In this document: positions 44,157-53,110 of the stretch, one piece after another
Layout of the letters: each line of letters opens with the position of its first letter
How positions within the stretch are numbered: the stretch's first letter is position 1
NCBI RefSeq assembly: GCF_042657385.1
Contig: NZ_JBHSLA010000001.1
Coordinates: 186,001-250,000, forward strand
Reading direction: 5' to 3'
Source: Algorimicrobium hallyeonense
Lineage (GTDB): Bacteria; Bacteroidota; Bacteroidia; Flavobacteriales; Flavobacteriaceae
Length of the DNA: 64,000 bases
The notes under the pieces: model-generated
What the model was told of the DNA's origin: nothing
What the model saw: the letters and a program-made list of their open reading frames with translations, nothing else
Database searches by the model: none
Made by a program: the position numbers and the translations under genes

Positions 44157-46220
44157 ATGAAAAAAATTTACTTTTTATTTTTAACGGTTTTAATGACAAT
44201 GACTTCTTTTGGTCAAGTCTTTATTACTGAACTTGCAGATCCAAATGATAATGCGGATGCTCGTTATATTGAGTTATACAATGCGGGCGCAACCGCTGTT
44301 GATTTAAGCACTTGGCGAATAGACAAATATACAAATGCTAGTGCAACGGTATCTCAAACATTAGCTTTAACTGGTACAATTCCAGCTGGTGGTTTTTACA
44401 TTATTGCTACAGGACCGGAAGACTCTGTATTTCTAGACACATATGGCTTTGCCCCAAACCAATGGGACCCAGCCTCTAACGATGTTGCAGGAAGTAATGG
44501 TGATGATAATTTAGAATTATATGATGGTGCAACATTAGTTGACCAATTTGGTGTGCCTGGTGAAGATGGTACTGGAACATGTCACGAATTTGAAGATGGA
44601 CGTGCAGAGAGAAAAGCATCTGTAACTTCAGGAAATCCAACTTGGGATGAATCTGAATGGAATGTTTGGGCTGATAGTACAGTTTCTGGATGTACATCTC
44701 ATGTAGGTACACCTCAAGATACTGTAAATTTCGATCCGGGGAGCTGGATTGGTACTGCAACAGGCCCTTTAATTACTGTAGGTGCTGATGTAGCTGGATT
44801 AGACTATTTTGAAGGAAATGGTCCTTCTGCTGAAGATTCTTTTAGTGTTGGTGGTGTTAACTTATCAACGGATATTACCGTAACTGCGCCTTCTAACTTT
44901 GAAGTGTCATTAACGTCTGGTAGTGGTTTTACAACGTTTGTAACTGTTCCAACTGATGGTACTGGCGTTGCTGCGAGTACAATTGTTTATGTACGTTTAG
45001 CTAGTGGTTTAACCCCTGCTACGTATACAGGTAACGCTACAGCTTCTGCAGTAGGAGCTTCAGACGGTGTTGTAGCTTTATCAGGAACTGTTTCAGCTGC
45101 TAATCCTTTAGTAACGGTAACGGCCTTTGTAAATGCACTTAATTATTCAGTAGGTTCTGGTCCTTCTAACGAAGATTCATTTTCAGTTGAAGGTTTGTTT
45201 TTAACAAACGATATTGTAGTTACTGCGCCAACAAGCTTTGAAGTTTCGTTAACTTCTGGTAGTGGTTTTGCTTCTTCAGTTTCTATTACACCTGATGGTA
45301 CAGGAGCAATAACGAGTACAGATGTATTTGTTAGACTTGCTGCTGGTTTACCTGTAAATAGCTATGCTGGTGATGTAACAGTTGCTTCCACTGGAACAAC
45401 GGATCAAACCGTAGCATTATCTGGTAATGTCTTTGGTGCCGCTACAAATTCACTTGTTTTAACAGCAGTTTTTGATGGTCCTCTAGGTGGAGGAACTCCA
45501 AAAGGTGTTGAAATTTATGTTTTACAAAATGTTGCCGATTTAAGTTTATATGGCTTAGGCAGTGCTAATAATGGTGGTGGAACTGATGGACAAGAATTTA
45601 CATTCCCAGCCGTTTCTGCGTCAGCTGGAGATTTTATCTATGTAGCTTCTGAAGCTGTAGAGTTCGCTAATTTCTTTGGTTTTGCTCCTGATTATACAGC
45701 TTCTGGCCCAATGGGTATTAATGGTGATGATGCTGTGGAATTATTTGAAAACGGCGTTGTTATTGATACTTTTGGTGATATTAACGTTGATGGTACAGGC
45801 GAAGCTTGGGAATATACTGATGGCTGGGCTTACAGAGTATCAGATACGGGTCCTGATGGTGGTTTTGTAATTGCTAACTGGTCGTTTAGTGGTATTGATG
45901 CTTTAGATGGCGAAACAACGAATGCTGCCGCTGTTACACCAGTGCCAGTTGGATCATACTCTAATACCTTATCAACAGATTCATTTACATCAACGACTTT
46001 CAATGTCTATCCAAACCCTTCAACAAATGGTTTTGTAAACATTTCAAGCCCGTCTGCTGAAGCTATTTCGGTAAACGTTTATGATGTATTAGGAAAGAAC
46101 GTATTGAATCATACAATTTCAAATAACAGTCTTAATGTATCGTCATTAAATTCTGGGTTGTATATTTTAAGAATAACTCAAAATGGAAATTCAGTTACTA
46201 AAAAATTAGTAATTAAATAA
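44157..46220 (+). CDS. T9SS-exported multidomain protein with lamin-tail domains
   Basis: A 687-aa protein with a signal peptide (about 1-20, ending TSFGQ). An LTD-like domain (about 21-190) has ITELADPNDNADARYIELYN and GSNGDDNLELYDG. Two tandem domains of about 113 residues (nt 44769-45107 and 45108-45446) share GNGPSAEDSFSVGG / GSGPSNEDSFSVEG and VTAP..FEVSLTSGSGF. A second LTD-like domain follows (NGDDAVELFENG), then a T9SS sorting domain (FNVYPNPSTNGF...KKLVIK). Surface or secreted location is strongly supported; the ligand is unknown. Confidence 0.85.
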   Translation: MKKIYFLFLTVLMTMTSFGQVFITELADPNDNADARYIELYNAGATAVDLSTWRIDKYTNASATVSQTLALTGTIPAGGFYIIATGPEDSVFLDTYGFAPNQWDPASNDVAGSNGDDNLELYDGATLVDQFGVPGEDGTGTCHEFEDGRAERKASVTSGNPTWDESEWNVWADSTVSGCTSHVGTPQDTVNFDPGSWIGTATGPLITVGADVAGLDYFEGNGPSAEDSFSVGGVNLSTDITVTAPSNFEVSLTSGSGFTTFVTVPTDGTGVAASTIVYVRLASGLTPATYTGNATASAVGASDGVVALSGTVSAANPLVTVTAFVNALNYSVGSGPSNEDSFSVEGLFLTNDIVVTAPTSFEVSLTSGSGFASSVSITPDGTGAITSTDVFVRLAAGLPVNSYAGDVTVASTGTTDQTVALSGNVFGAATNSLVLTAVFDGPLGGGTPKGVEIYVLQNVADLSLYGLGSANNGGGTDGQEFTFPAVSASAGDFIYVASEAVEFANFFGFAPDYTASGPMGINGDDAVELFENGVVIDTFGDINVDGTGEAWEYTDGWAYRVSDTGPDGGFVIANWSFSGIDALDGETTNAAAVTPVPVGSYSNTLSTDSFTSTTFNVYPNPSTNGFVNISSPSAEAISVNVYDVLGKNVLNHTISNNSLNVSSLNSGLYILRITQNGNSVTKKLVIK
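44769..45446 (+). repeat. Two tandem coding repeats of about 113 codons
   Basis: Two consecutive homologous domains in the LTD/T9SS protein, boundary near 45107/45108. They share the motifs PS.EDSFSV, TAP..FEVSLTSGSGF and an YVRLA.GL / FVRLA.GL block. Confidence 0.65.
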
Positions 46221-46241
46221 TCAACTCTATTTATAATTTTT

Positions 46242-46270
46242 AAAGCGCTACCAATTGGTAGCGCTTTTTT
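46242..46270 (+). terminator. Intrinsic terminator after LTD/T9SS protein gene
   Basis: A perfect 26-bp palindrome (46242-46267) with arms AAAGCGCTACC, followed by a T-tract. It terminates the rightward gene just before the next promoter. Confidence 0.85.
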
Positions 46271-46278
46271 ATTTTACA

Positions 46279-46286
46279 TACTTTTG
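46279..46286 (+). promoter_or_regulatory. -7 promoter box of LuxE-like gene, nearly leaderless
   Basis: TACTTTTG (TAnnTTTG) ends 5 nt before the ATG at 46292, immediately after the upstream terminator. Confidence 0.5.
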
Positions 46287-46291
46287 TTGTC

Positions 46292-47272
46292 ATGATACAA
46301 CCGTCTGACATTTTTAACATTAATTCCGAACAAGCATTCCAAAAACAGGCGCTTGAAGTTTTTAAATATCAGTTTGAAAACAATATCGTGTATCGTTCTT
46401 TTTGCGATTTGTTATATAAAAGCCCGAGTGATATTCATCAATTCGAGGACATTCCATTTCTGCCAATTCAGTTTTTTAAGTCACATAATATTGTAAGCAC
46501 AACCCATACAGTTCAAAAAATATTTACAAGTTCTGGAACTACGGGACAATCAACTAGCAAACACCTTGTAACCGACTTATCTGTATACGAACAGAGCTTT
46601 GAAACCGGTTTTGAAACCTTTTACGGTAACGTTGAAAACTATGTGGTTTTAGCCTTACTTCCTAGTTATTTGGAACGTGATGGCTCGTCATTAATATATA
46701 TGGCAGATGCGTTAATAAAACAATCAAAACAGGTTGAAAGCGGTTTCTATTTAAATAATTTAGAGGCATTAAAAAATACCTTATTAAAATTAGAATCTCA
46801 AAACCGAAAGGTAATACTCATTGGTGTGTCCTTTGCGCTATTGGATTTGGTAGAATTTCATCAATTTCAATTGAAAAACACCATCGTTATGGAAACAGGT
46901 GGCATGAAAGGCAGACGCAAAGAATTGATTAGAAATGAACTTCATGATATTTTAAAAGAAGGATTCGGTGTTCTTGAAATTCATAGTGAGTATGGTATGA
47001 CCGAATTATTAAGTCAGGCTTATTCCAAAGGCCATGGCATTTTTAATTGCCCACCATGGATGCGCGTTTTAACCCGTGATACAGAAGATGCCTTAACCAT
47101 TCAAAAATCTGGTAAAACCGGCGGCTTAAATATAATAGATTTAGCCAATATAAATTCCTGTGCATTCCTTGCAACACAAGATTTAGGAAAAATACACACA
47201 GATGGGTCTTTTGAAATTATTGGACGCTTTGATAATTCGGATATTCGTGGATGTAATTTAATGGCTTTGTAA
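46292..47272 (+). CDS. LuxE/acyl-protein synthetase-like, AMP-dependent ligase family
   Basis: A 326-aa protein. The P-loop-like adenylation motif FTSSGTTGQSTS lies near residue 86, and an ETGGMKGRR and SEYGMTELLSQAYS block follow near 205-240; these match the LuxE/phenylacetate-CoA-ligase-like fold that makes acyl-AMP or acyl-thioester. No luxCD, luxAB or reductase partner is adjacent. It is probably an orphan acyl-activating enzyme. It is bounded by terminators on both sides. Confidence 0.75.
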   Translation: MIQPSDIFNINSEQAFQKQALEVFKYQFENNIVYRSFCDLLYKSPSDIHQFEDIPFLPIQFFKSHNIVSTTHTVQKIFTSSGTTGQSTSKHLVTDLSVYEQSFETGFETFYGNVENYVVLALLPSYLERDGSSLIYMADALIKQSKQVESGFYLNNLEALKNTLLKLESQNRKVILIGVSFALLDLVEFHQFQLKNTIVMETGGMKGRRKELIRNELHDILKEGFGVLEIHSEYGMTELLSQAYSKGHGIFNCPPWMRVLTRDTEDALTIQKSGKTGGLNIIDLANINSCAFLATQDLGKIHTDGSFEIIGRFDNSDIRGCNLMAL

Positions 47273-47345
47273 GGAATTGACAATTATTACGACTAAACCT
47301 ATACTATGAAAAAGATTAATTTTTTTTAGTTGGTTGATTAGAAAT

Positions 47346-47375
47346 GAAACGTCCCGAATTAACTCGGGACGTTTC
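47346..47375. terminator. Bidirectional terminator between LuxE-like gene and tyrS
   Basis: A 12-bp perfect stem GAAACGTCCCGA/TCGGGACGTTTC with a 6-nt loop, between convergent genes. Confidence 0.75.
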
Positions 47376-47412
47376 TATTTATAACCTTTCTTATTTTATA
47401 TCTGAACTAACA

Positions 47413-48720
47413 TTAGATTACCTTTAATATATAGGTGTTTTTCTTTCCTTTATTAATAATGATGTATTGATTATTTATTAAATCATCATCTGAAAGCATA
47501 TAGGTATCAGTAACTTTTTCCTTATTCACAGAAATGGAATTTTCTTTTAGCGCACGCCTAGCTTCACCATTGGAAGCTAAAAAATTAGTGTGCGCTGCTA
47601 AAGCACCAATCATATCTAAACCTTTATCAAAATCTGTTCTAGTAATTTCTGCTAAAGGCACACCTTCAAAAACATCTAAAAATGTTTTTTCATCCAGGGT
47701 TTTTATATCAGCTTTAAACGATTTGCTAAATAAAATATGAGAGGCCTTTTCCGCATTTTCAAAATCAGCTTTGGAATGTACAAAGGTCGTTACTTCTTCC
47801 GCTAAACGCTTTTGAAGCAATCGTAAATGTGGTGATTCTTGATGATCTTTTATTAATTGTTCTATAGTTGCTCTATCTAAAAATGTAAAAATTTTGATAT
47901 ACTTTTCAGCATCTTCATCAGAGGTGTTTAGCCAGAATTGGTAGAATTTATAAACCGATGTTTTATCAGCATCTAACCAAATATTACCACCTTCGCTTTT
48001 ACCAAATTTTGAACCGTCTGCTTTAGTAATTAAAGGACAAGTCATGGCATAGGCTTTGGCTTCTTCTCCAACATGCATACGCCTTACCAATTCGGTTCCG
48101 GTTGTAATATTTCCCCACTGATCACTTCCTCCCATTTGAAGTAATACGTTATGATTTTTATACAAGTAATAAAAATCGTAGCCCTGAATTAATTGATATG
48201 TAAACTCTGTAAATGACATGCCAACGTTGCCATCTTCCCCTGAAAAACGTTTTTTTACAGAGTCTTTGGACATCATGTAATTTACGGTAATACGCTTACC
48301 TACATCTCTAGCAAAATCAATGAATGAAAAATCTTTCATCCAATCGTAATTATTCACTAGAACTGGAGCGTTTTTCGCTTTGGAATCGAAATCTAAAAAA
48401 CGTGACAATACGCTTTTAATTCCCGCAACATTTTTACTTAACGCTTCTTCATCCAAAAGGTTACGCTCATCGCTTTTTCCTGAAGGATCACCAATCATTC
48501 CTGTAGCACCACCTACTAAAGCCATGGGTTTATGTCCCGCTTTTTCAAGGTGTACCAATAAAATAATAGGCACTAAACTACCAATATGAAGCGAATCTGA
48601 AGTTGGGTCGAAACCTATATAAGCGGTTGTCATTTCTTTAGAAAGTTGCTCTTCCGTTCCGGGCATGATATCATGTACCATTCCACGCCATCTTAAATCT
48701 TCAACAAATGCATTTGCCAT
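47413..48720 (-). CDS. tyrS: Tyrosyl-tRNA synthetase
   Basis: A 435-aa class I synthetase. YIGFDPTSDSLHIGSLVP contains the HIGH-like motif, QMGGSDQWGNITTG the tyrosine-binding region, and KFGKSEGG the KMSKS equivalent. An S4-like C-terminal domain ends the protein. It charges tRNA-Tyr in the cytosol. I chose MANAFVEDL at 48720; the frame runs four codons further upstream. A TATCTTTG box precedes it by 29 nt. It is single and divergent from the SDR gene. Confidence 0.94.
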   Translation of the reverse strand: MANAFVEDLRWRGMVHDIMPGTEEQLSKEMTTAYIGFDPTSDSLHIGSLVPIILLVHLEKAGHKPMALVGGATGMIGDPSGKSDERNLLDEEALSKNVAGIKSVLSRFLDFDSKAKNAPVLVNNYDWMKDFSFIDFARDVGKRITVNYMMSKDSVKKRFSGEDGNVGMSFTEFTYQLIQGYDFYYLYKNHNVLLQMGGSDQWGNITTGTELVRRMHVGEEAKAYAMTCPLITKADGSKFGKSEGGNIWLDADKTSVYKFYQFWLNTSDEDAEKYIKIFTFLDRATIEQLIKDHQESPHLRLLQKRLAEEVTTFVHSKADFENAEKASHILFSKSFKADIKTLDEKTFLDVFEGVPLAEITRTDFDKGLDMIGALAAHTNFLASNGEARRALKENSISVNKEKVTDTYMLSDDDLINNQYIIINKGKKNTYILKVI

Positions 48721-48749
48721 TTTATATATCAATAAAAATTAAATAAGCG

Positions 48750-48757
48750 CAAAGATA
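48750..48757 (-). promoter_or_regulatory. -7 promoter box of tyrS
   Basis: The minus strand reads TATCTTTG, 29 nt before the tyrS ATG at 48720. Confidence 0.55.
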
Positions 48758-48810
48758 AAAATCAATACATAAACCATTGCGCTTTCTGGATAATTCTTTA
48801 CTTTGTATGT

Positions 48811-49818
48811 ATGATTTTAGTTACAGGAGGAACTGGTTTAGTCGGTTCGCATTTATTATATCGGTTAATAGCAGATAGCAAGGCTGTAAGAGCCATTTAT
48901 AGAACCAAAGCAAAACAAGAAATTGTTAAACGTGTTTTTTCCTATTATACACAGGATTATGAATCGCTTTTCAATAAAATTGAATGGATAGAAGCTGATT
49001 TATTAGATATTCCACAACTTACAGAGGCCTTCAAGAACATAGAATATGTATACCATTGTGCGGCCATGGTGTCTTTTGCGCCTAATGATTACCACAAGCT
49101 TCGAAAAACAAATATTGAAGGAACGACTAATATCGTCAATTTATGCATTAGCCATCATGTAAAAAAATTGTGTTATGTGAGTAGTGTGGCCACTATTGGC
49201 GACTCTGAAAACAATAGACATGTGGATGAAGAGACTAATTGGAATCAAGAAAAAGATAACAGTGTTTATGCAATAACTAAATATGGTGCCGAAATTGAAA
49301 TTTGGCGTGGTACTCAAGAAGGCTTAGATGCGATTATAGTGAATCCTGGTGTAATAATTGGCGCAGGTATTTGGAGTCATGGAAGTGGTGAACTTTTTAA
49401 TCAGGTTTATGAAGGCCTTCCTTTCTACACCAAAGGTCATATTGCTTGTGTAACCGTCAATGATGTTGTTAACAGTATGGTTATGCTTTTAGAAAGCACT
49501 ATTAAAAATGAGCGCTATATTTTAGTTGCCGAACATATTCCTTACCAAACATTTTTAGCTACCATAGCCAAAACCCTTAATGTAAAACCACCTCATATTG
49601 AAGCAAAATCCTGGATGTTAAGCATAGCTTGGCGATTGGATTGGTTTAAACATAAATTAACTGGAAAGCCTAGAAAACTCGTAAAACCAATGTTAAAATC
49701 TACATTAAACAAAACCGTTTATAATAACACTAAAATAAAATCGCAATTAAATTTTCAATTTACCTCAATCAGTGATTATATAGAAAATGTGGCTTCACAA
49801 TTTTTAAAAGAGCATTAA
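48811..49818 (+). CDS. NAD-dependent epimerase/dehydratase (extended SDR) family protein
   Basis: A 335-aa Rossmann protein: VTGGTGLVGSHLL (NAD motif at 4-16), DLLDIPQLTEAF, VYHCAAMVSF, KLCYVSSVATIG, and the catalytic YAITKYGAE (YxxxK near 155). C-terminal region of about 100 residues binds the substrate. Common substrates are nucleotide sugars or terpenoid/flavonoid-like compounds; none can be fixed. It is preceded by a degenerate TACTTTG box 6 nt before the ATG and lies next to the DUF4296 gene (convergent). Confidence 0.83.
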   Translation: MILVTGGTGLVGSHLLYRLIADSKAVRAIYRTKAKQEIVKRVFSYYTQDYESLFNKIEWIEADLLDIPQLTEAFKNIEYVYHCAAMVSFAPNDYHKLRKTNIEGTTNIVNLCISHHVKKLCYVSSVATIGDSENNRHVDEETNWNQEKDNSVYAITKYGAEIEIWRGTQEGLDAIIVNPGVIIGAGIWSHGSGELFNQVYEGLPFYTKGHIACVTVNDVVNSMVMLLESTIKNERYILVAEHIPYQTFLATIAKTLNVKPPHIEAKSWMLSIAWRLDWFKHKLTGKPRKLVKPMLKSTLNKTVYNNTKIKSQLNFQFTSISDYIENVASQFLKEH

Positions 49819-49819
49819 A

Positions 49820-50257
49820 TTACTCTGTTTTTCTTGGCTTTTTCGTGATGGAATCTTTACTTGACTTTTTCGACTGCAGCTCCTTGCTTAAAAGTTCTTG
49901 GGTTTCATTTTCCTCTACGATTTTCTTATATTTTTCTTTCAACTTCTTTAAGCTATCCTCTACGTTTTTCAGGATAGTTTCATATTCTTTTGTATTGTAC
50001 GAGTAATACTTATTGCTGTTTAGGAATTGTAAACTATCAATTTGATGCGTATTATAAACGTAATCTTCAGGTGAAATACCATTGTGCTCTAATGTTCGCT
50101 TGTTAGCCCCTTTAGCTGACGATAATAAGGATAAATCAACTAAAATGGCAACCATATCTTTTTTAGCAATTAAATTTTCCGGCTTTTTAGGCTTTCCAAA
50201 CTGGGTGCAATTAATTACAAAAGCGGCTAAAAGAATATATATTACAATTTTTTTCAT
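49820..50257 (-). CDS. DUF4296 lipoprotein
   Basis: A 145-aa protein with a lipoprotein signal (lipobox VINC, Cys17). The family blocks are visible: KPENLIAKKDMVAILVDLSLLSSA and FLNSNKYYSYNTKEYETILKNVEDSLKKLKEKY. The C-terminal tail is Lys/Ser-rich. Function unknown; an envelope role is inferred. It overlaps the dihydroorotase gene by 4 nt, so it is the last gene of the polyprenol-mannose-synthase operon. Confidence 0.78.
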   Translation of the reverse strand: MKKIVIYILLAAFVINCTQFGKPKKPENLIAKKDMVAILVDLSLLSSAKGANKRTLEHNGISPEDYVYNTHQIDSLQFLNSNKYYSYNTKEYETILKNVEDSLKKLKEKYKKIVEENETQELLSKELQSKKSSKDSITKKPRKTE

Positions 50258-51603
50258 CTATTAAAAGTTAGGCGTTTGGCTGCCTTTTCCGTACTAAATT
50301 TGTTGTGCTCAAAAACCAAACTACCGTTTAAAATGGTGTGTGTTACGCGTGATTTGAAGGTAGCCCCTTCAAAAGGAGACCATTTGCATTTATATAAAAT
50401 GTTTTCTTTTTTTACCGTCCATGGGTTGTTGATATCCACAATAACCATATCTGCAAAATAGCCTTCCTTAATATACCCCCTTTTTTCAACTTGAAAAAGA
50501 ATAGCCGGATTATGACACATTTTTTCAACAATTTTAGGAACTGTTATTTTTCCCTGATGATGCATTTCCAACATGGCAACCAAAGCGTGTTGCACTAAAG
50601 GACCACCTGAAGGTGCTTGCGTATAAACATTGTTTTTTTCATCTAATGTATGCGGTGCATGATCTGTAGCAATAACGTCTATTCGCCCATCCAATAACGC
50701 TTTCCAAAGTCCTTCACGGTCTTTATCCGTTTTTACGGCAGGATTCCACTTAATATGCGTTCCTTTCTTATCGTAATCCGCATCACTAAACCATAAATGA
50801 TGAATGCATACTTCCGAGGTAATTTTTTTATCCTTTAACGGAATTTTATTAGTAAATAAAGCCGTCTCTTTAGCAGTTGATAAGTGAAAAACATGCAGCC
50901 GTGCTCCTGTTTTTTTAGCCAACTCAATGGCTTTGGATGATGAAATATAACAGGCTTCTTCACTCCTAATTACAGGGTGACATTTTAACGGAATATCATC
51001 ACCATACTTATCCGTATGTGTTTTTAAGTTGGCTTTTATTGTTTCTTCATCTTCACAGTGCACTGAAATAACCATATCTGTGCTTGAAAATATTTTTTCT
51101 AAAACTGCAGGATTATCCACCAACATATTTCCTGTTGAGGAACCTAAAAACAATTTTAAACCTGCTACCTCCTTCGGGTTTACCTTAAGAATTTCGTCTA
51201 AATTATCATTAGTTCCGCCAAACATAAACGAATAATTAGCATGTGAGGTTTGCGCCGCAATAGCAAATTTTTCATTGAGTTTTTCAATAGTTGTAGTCTG
51301 CGGATTGGTATTTGGCATTTCAATAAACGACGTTATACCTCCAGCAATAGCAGCTTTAGATTCGCTGCCAATATCTCCTTTGTGTGTAAGTCCCGGCTCT
51401 CTAAAGTGGACCTGATCATCAATAACTCCAGGTAAAATATGATTTCCTTCGGCATCAATAACCTTAACATTTGAAGATTTTACGCTAATTAAAGGTGCAA
51501 CCTCCTTAATAATATCATTCTCAATGTAGATATCACCTTCCAAAATAGTACCTTCATTAACTATTTTGCCGTTCTTAATTAACAACGCTGTTGGTAAACT
51601 CAT
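50254..51603 (-). CDS. pyrC: Dihydroorotase (class I-like)
   Basis: A 449-aa amidohydrolase: ILPGVIDDQVHFREPGLTHKGDIGSESKAAIAGGI, MPNTNPQT, VHCEDEE, and DVIATDHAPHT near the end. It closes the pyrimidine ring of carbamoyl-aspartate to dihydroorotate. The first His of the usual HxH metal motif is Gln (Q64-V-H66), a feature I associate with Bacteroidota enzymes. It starts 2 nt after the mannosyltransferase gene and overlaps the DUF4296 gene. Confidence 0.88.
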   Translation of the reverse strand: MSLPTALLIKNGKIVNEGTILEGDIYIENDIIKEVAPLISVKSSNVKVIDAEGNHILPGVIDDQVHFREPGLTHKGDIGSESKAAIAGGITSFIEMPNTNPQTTTIEKLNEKFAIAAQTSHANYSFMFGGTNDNLDEILKVNPKEVAGLKLFLGSSTGNMLVDNPAVLEKIFSSTDMVISVHCEDEETIKANLKTHTDKYGDDIPLKCHPVIRSEEACYISSSKAIELAKKTGARLHVFHLSTAKETALFTNKIPLKDKKITSEVCIHHLWFSDADYDKKGTHIKWNPAVKTDKDREGLWKALLDGRIDVIATDHAPHTLDEKNNVYTQAPSGGPLVQHALVAMLEMHHQGKITVPKIVEKMCHNPAILFQVEKRGYIKEGYFADMVIVDINNPWTVKKENILYKCKWSPFEGATFKSRVTHTILNGSLVFEHNKFSTEKAAKRLTFNR

Positions 51604-51605
51604 AT

Positions 51606-52331
51606 TTATTTTTTTCTAAAAAAACTGTTTATTTTCATACTTATAACACCTAGAATAGCTTCCGAAATTATGCCTCCACTCATTTTAGATTTCCCTTTGG
51701 AACGGTCTGTAAAAATAACGGGGATTTCAATAATTTGAAAATCTTTTAAATAGGCTTTGAACTTCATTTCAATTTGAAAAGCATAGCCCACAAATTTAAT
51801 GCTGTTTAAATCTATGGTTTCTAAAACCCGACGTTTATAGCAAACGAAACCTGCCGTGGTGTCGTGTATTTTCATTCGAGTAATTAATCGCACATATTTG
51901 GATGCAAAATAAGATAGTAAAATTCTACTCATTGGCCAATTTACAACGTTAACACCTTTTACATACCTAGAGCCCACTGCTAAATCAGCATGCTGAATAT
52001 GACAAGCATTATACAGGCGAATTAAGTCGTTTGGATTATGAGAAAAATCGGCATCCATTTCAAAAATATACGCATAATCACGATCCAAACACCATTTAAA
52101 TCCAGCAATATAAGCGGTTCCAAGTCCCGTTTTTTCTTGACGTTGCAAGAGGTGTAAACGCTCCGGAAATTCTACTTGTAATTCTTTAACTTTTTCAGCT
52201 GTTAAATCGGGTGAACTATCATCAACTACCAAAACATGGAATACCTTTTCTTGCGAAAACACGGCCCTAATGATGGCTTCTATATTCTCAATTTCGTTAA
52301 AAGTAGGAATGATGACAATTGTGTCTGACAT
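51606..52331 (-). CDS. Polyprenol monophosphomannose synthase (DPM1-like GT2)
   Basis: A 241-aa GT-A glycosyltransferase: IIPTFNEIENIEAIIRAVF, VLVVDDSSPDLTAEKV, GLGTAYIAGFKW, FEMDADFSHNP, VGSRYVKGVNVVNWP and RSKGKSKMSGGII. These are the signatures of dolichol/polyprenol-phosphate mannose synthases. It makes a lipid-linked sugar donor for envelope glycosylation. There is no clear membrane anchor. It is the first gene of an operon with pyrC and DUF4296, from a TACATTTG box. Confidence 0.87.
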   Translation of the reverse strand: MSDTIVIIPTFNEIENIEAIIRAVFSQEKVFHVLVVDDSSPDLTAEKVKELQVEFPERLHLLQRQEKTGLGTAYIAGFKWCLDRDYAYIFEMDADFSHNPNDLIRLYNACHIQHADLAVGSRYVKGVNVVNWPMSRILLSYFASKYVRLITRMKIHDTTAGFVCYKRRVLETIDLNSIKFVGYAFQIEMKFKAYLKDFQIIEIPVIFTDRSKGKSKMSGGIISEAILGVISMKINSFFRKK

Positions 52332-52350
52332 TACACGCTGTTATTTTTAG

Positions 52351-52358
52351 CAAATGTA
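52351..52358 (-). promoter_or_regulatory. -7 promoter box of the mannosyltransferase-pyrC operon
   Basis: The minus strand reads TACATTTG, 19 nt before the ATG. Confidence 0.45.
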
Positions 52359-52438
52359 AACTATTTAAAAGATACTTTTTTTTAAATATTCCTTAAAATA
52401 TTAGACACAAGTAGAATAATTTATAATAATTTTACAAC

Positions 52439-53086
52439 ATGCTTCGTAATGTTATTTCAAATGACTTGTATACCATTTTAATTGTTATTGGACTTATTCT
52501 AATAGCAGTTTGCAAGGTGCTTTTTGCCAAACGCTTTCAGGATTTTATTCTGGTTTTAGGAAACTCCAAGTACCTTAAAATTTACGCTAAAGATCAAAAG
52601 TTTTTTGATGTTTTTGATGGTCTTCTGTTTTTAAACTTTGTGTTAGCTATATCAATTTTTGGATTTATTAGTTATAATCATTTAACAACGGAATTAGAAA
52701 TATCTAAATTACTCTTGTTAAAATTAACAGCTATTATTGCCATTCTTATAGTTATGAAAACATTGCTAGAACGGCTTATAGGGAGTGTTTTTGAAATTGA
52801 CTTTTTAATAGATAATTATTTGTTCCAAAAAATAAGTTATAAGAATTTTTTAGGCATTATTCTTATGCCATTAAATGCCATTATTATCTATGGTGTTTCC
52901 GTTTCTAATCCTATTATTTATAGTATTTGGGCAATTATTGTACTCGTATTCGTCATTGGCATCATTACAACAGTTAAGACCTATCAAAATCTTATAAAAC
53001 AGAACATGTTTTATTTTATTTTGTATCTTTGCGCTCTTGAAATCGCTCCTTACATTATTTTATATCAATTAGCTATAAAAAATTAA
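52439..53086 (+). CDS. DUF4271 membrane protein
   Basis: A 215-aa protein with six to seven predicted helices. It is identified as DUF4271 from the hydrophobic layout and its position directly before hemD, an arrangement I recall from flavobacteria. A block near residues 21-38 (VCKVLFAKRFQDFILVLG) is typical. Function unknown. The hemD gene starts 24 nt downstream, so the two are likely co-transcribed. Confidence 0.75.
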   Translation: MLRNVISNDLYTILIVIGLILIAVCKVLFAKRFQDFILVLGNSKYLKIYAKDQKFFDVFDGLLFLNFVLAISIFGFISYNHLTTELEISKLLLLKLTAIIAILIVMKTLLERLIGSVFEIDFLIDNYLFQKISYKNFLGIILMPLNAIIIYGVSVSNPIIYSIWAIIVLVFVIGIITTVKTYQNLIKQNMFYFILYLCALEIAPYIILYQLAIKN

Positions 53087-53110
53087 GGTTTCAAATTAAA
53101 GAAAAAGCCT

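Noticed and set aside
46292..47272. Part of a bioluminescence (lux) operon
   Set aside because: No luxA, luxB, luxC or luxD genes are adjacent, and the gene is bounded by terminators.
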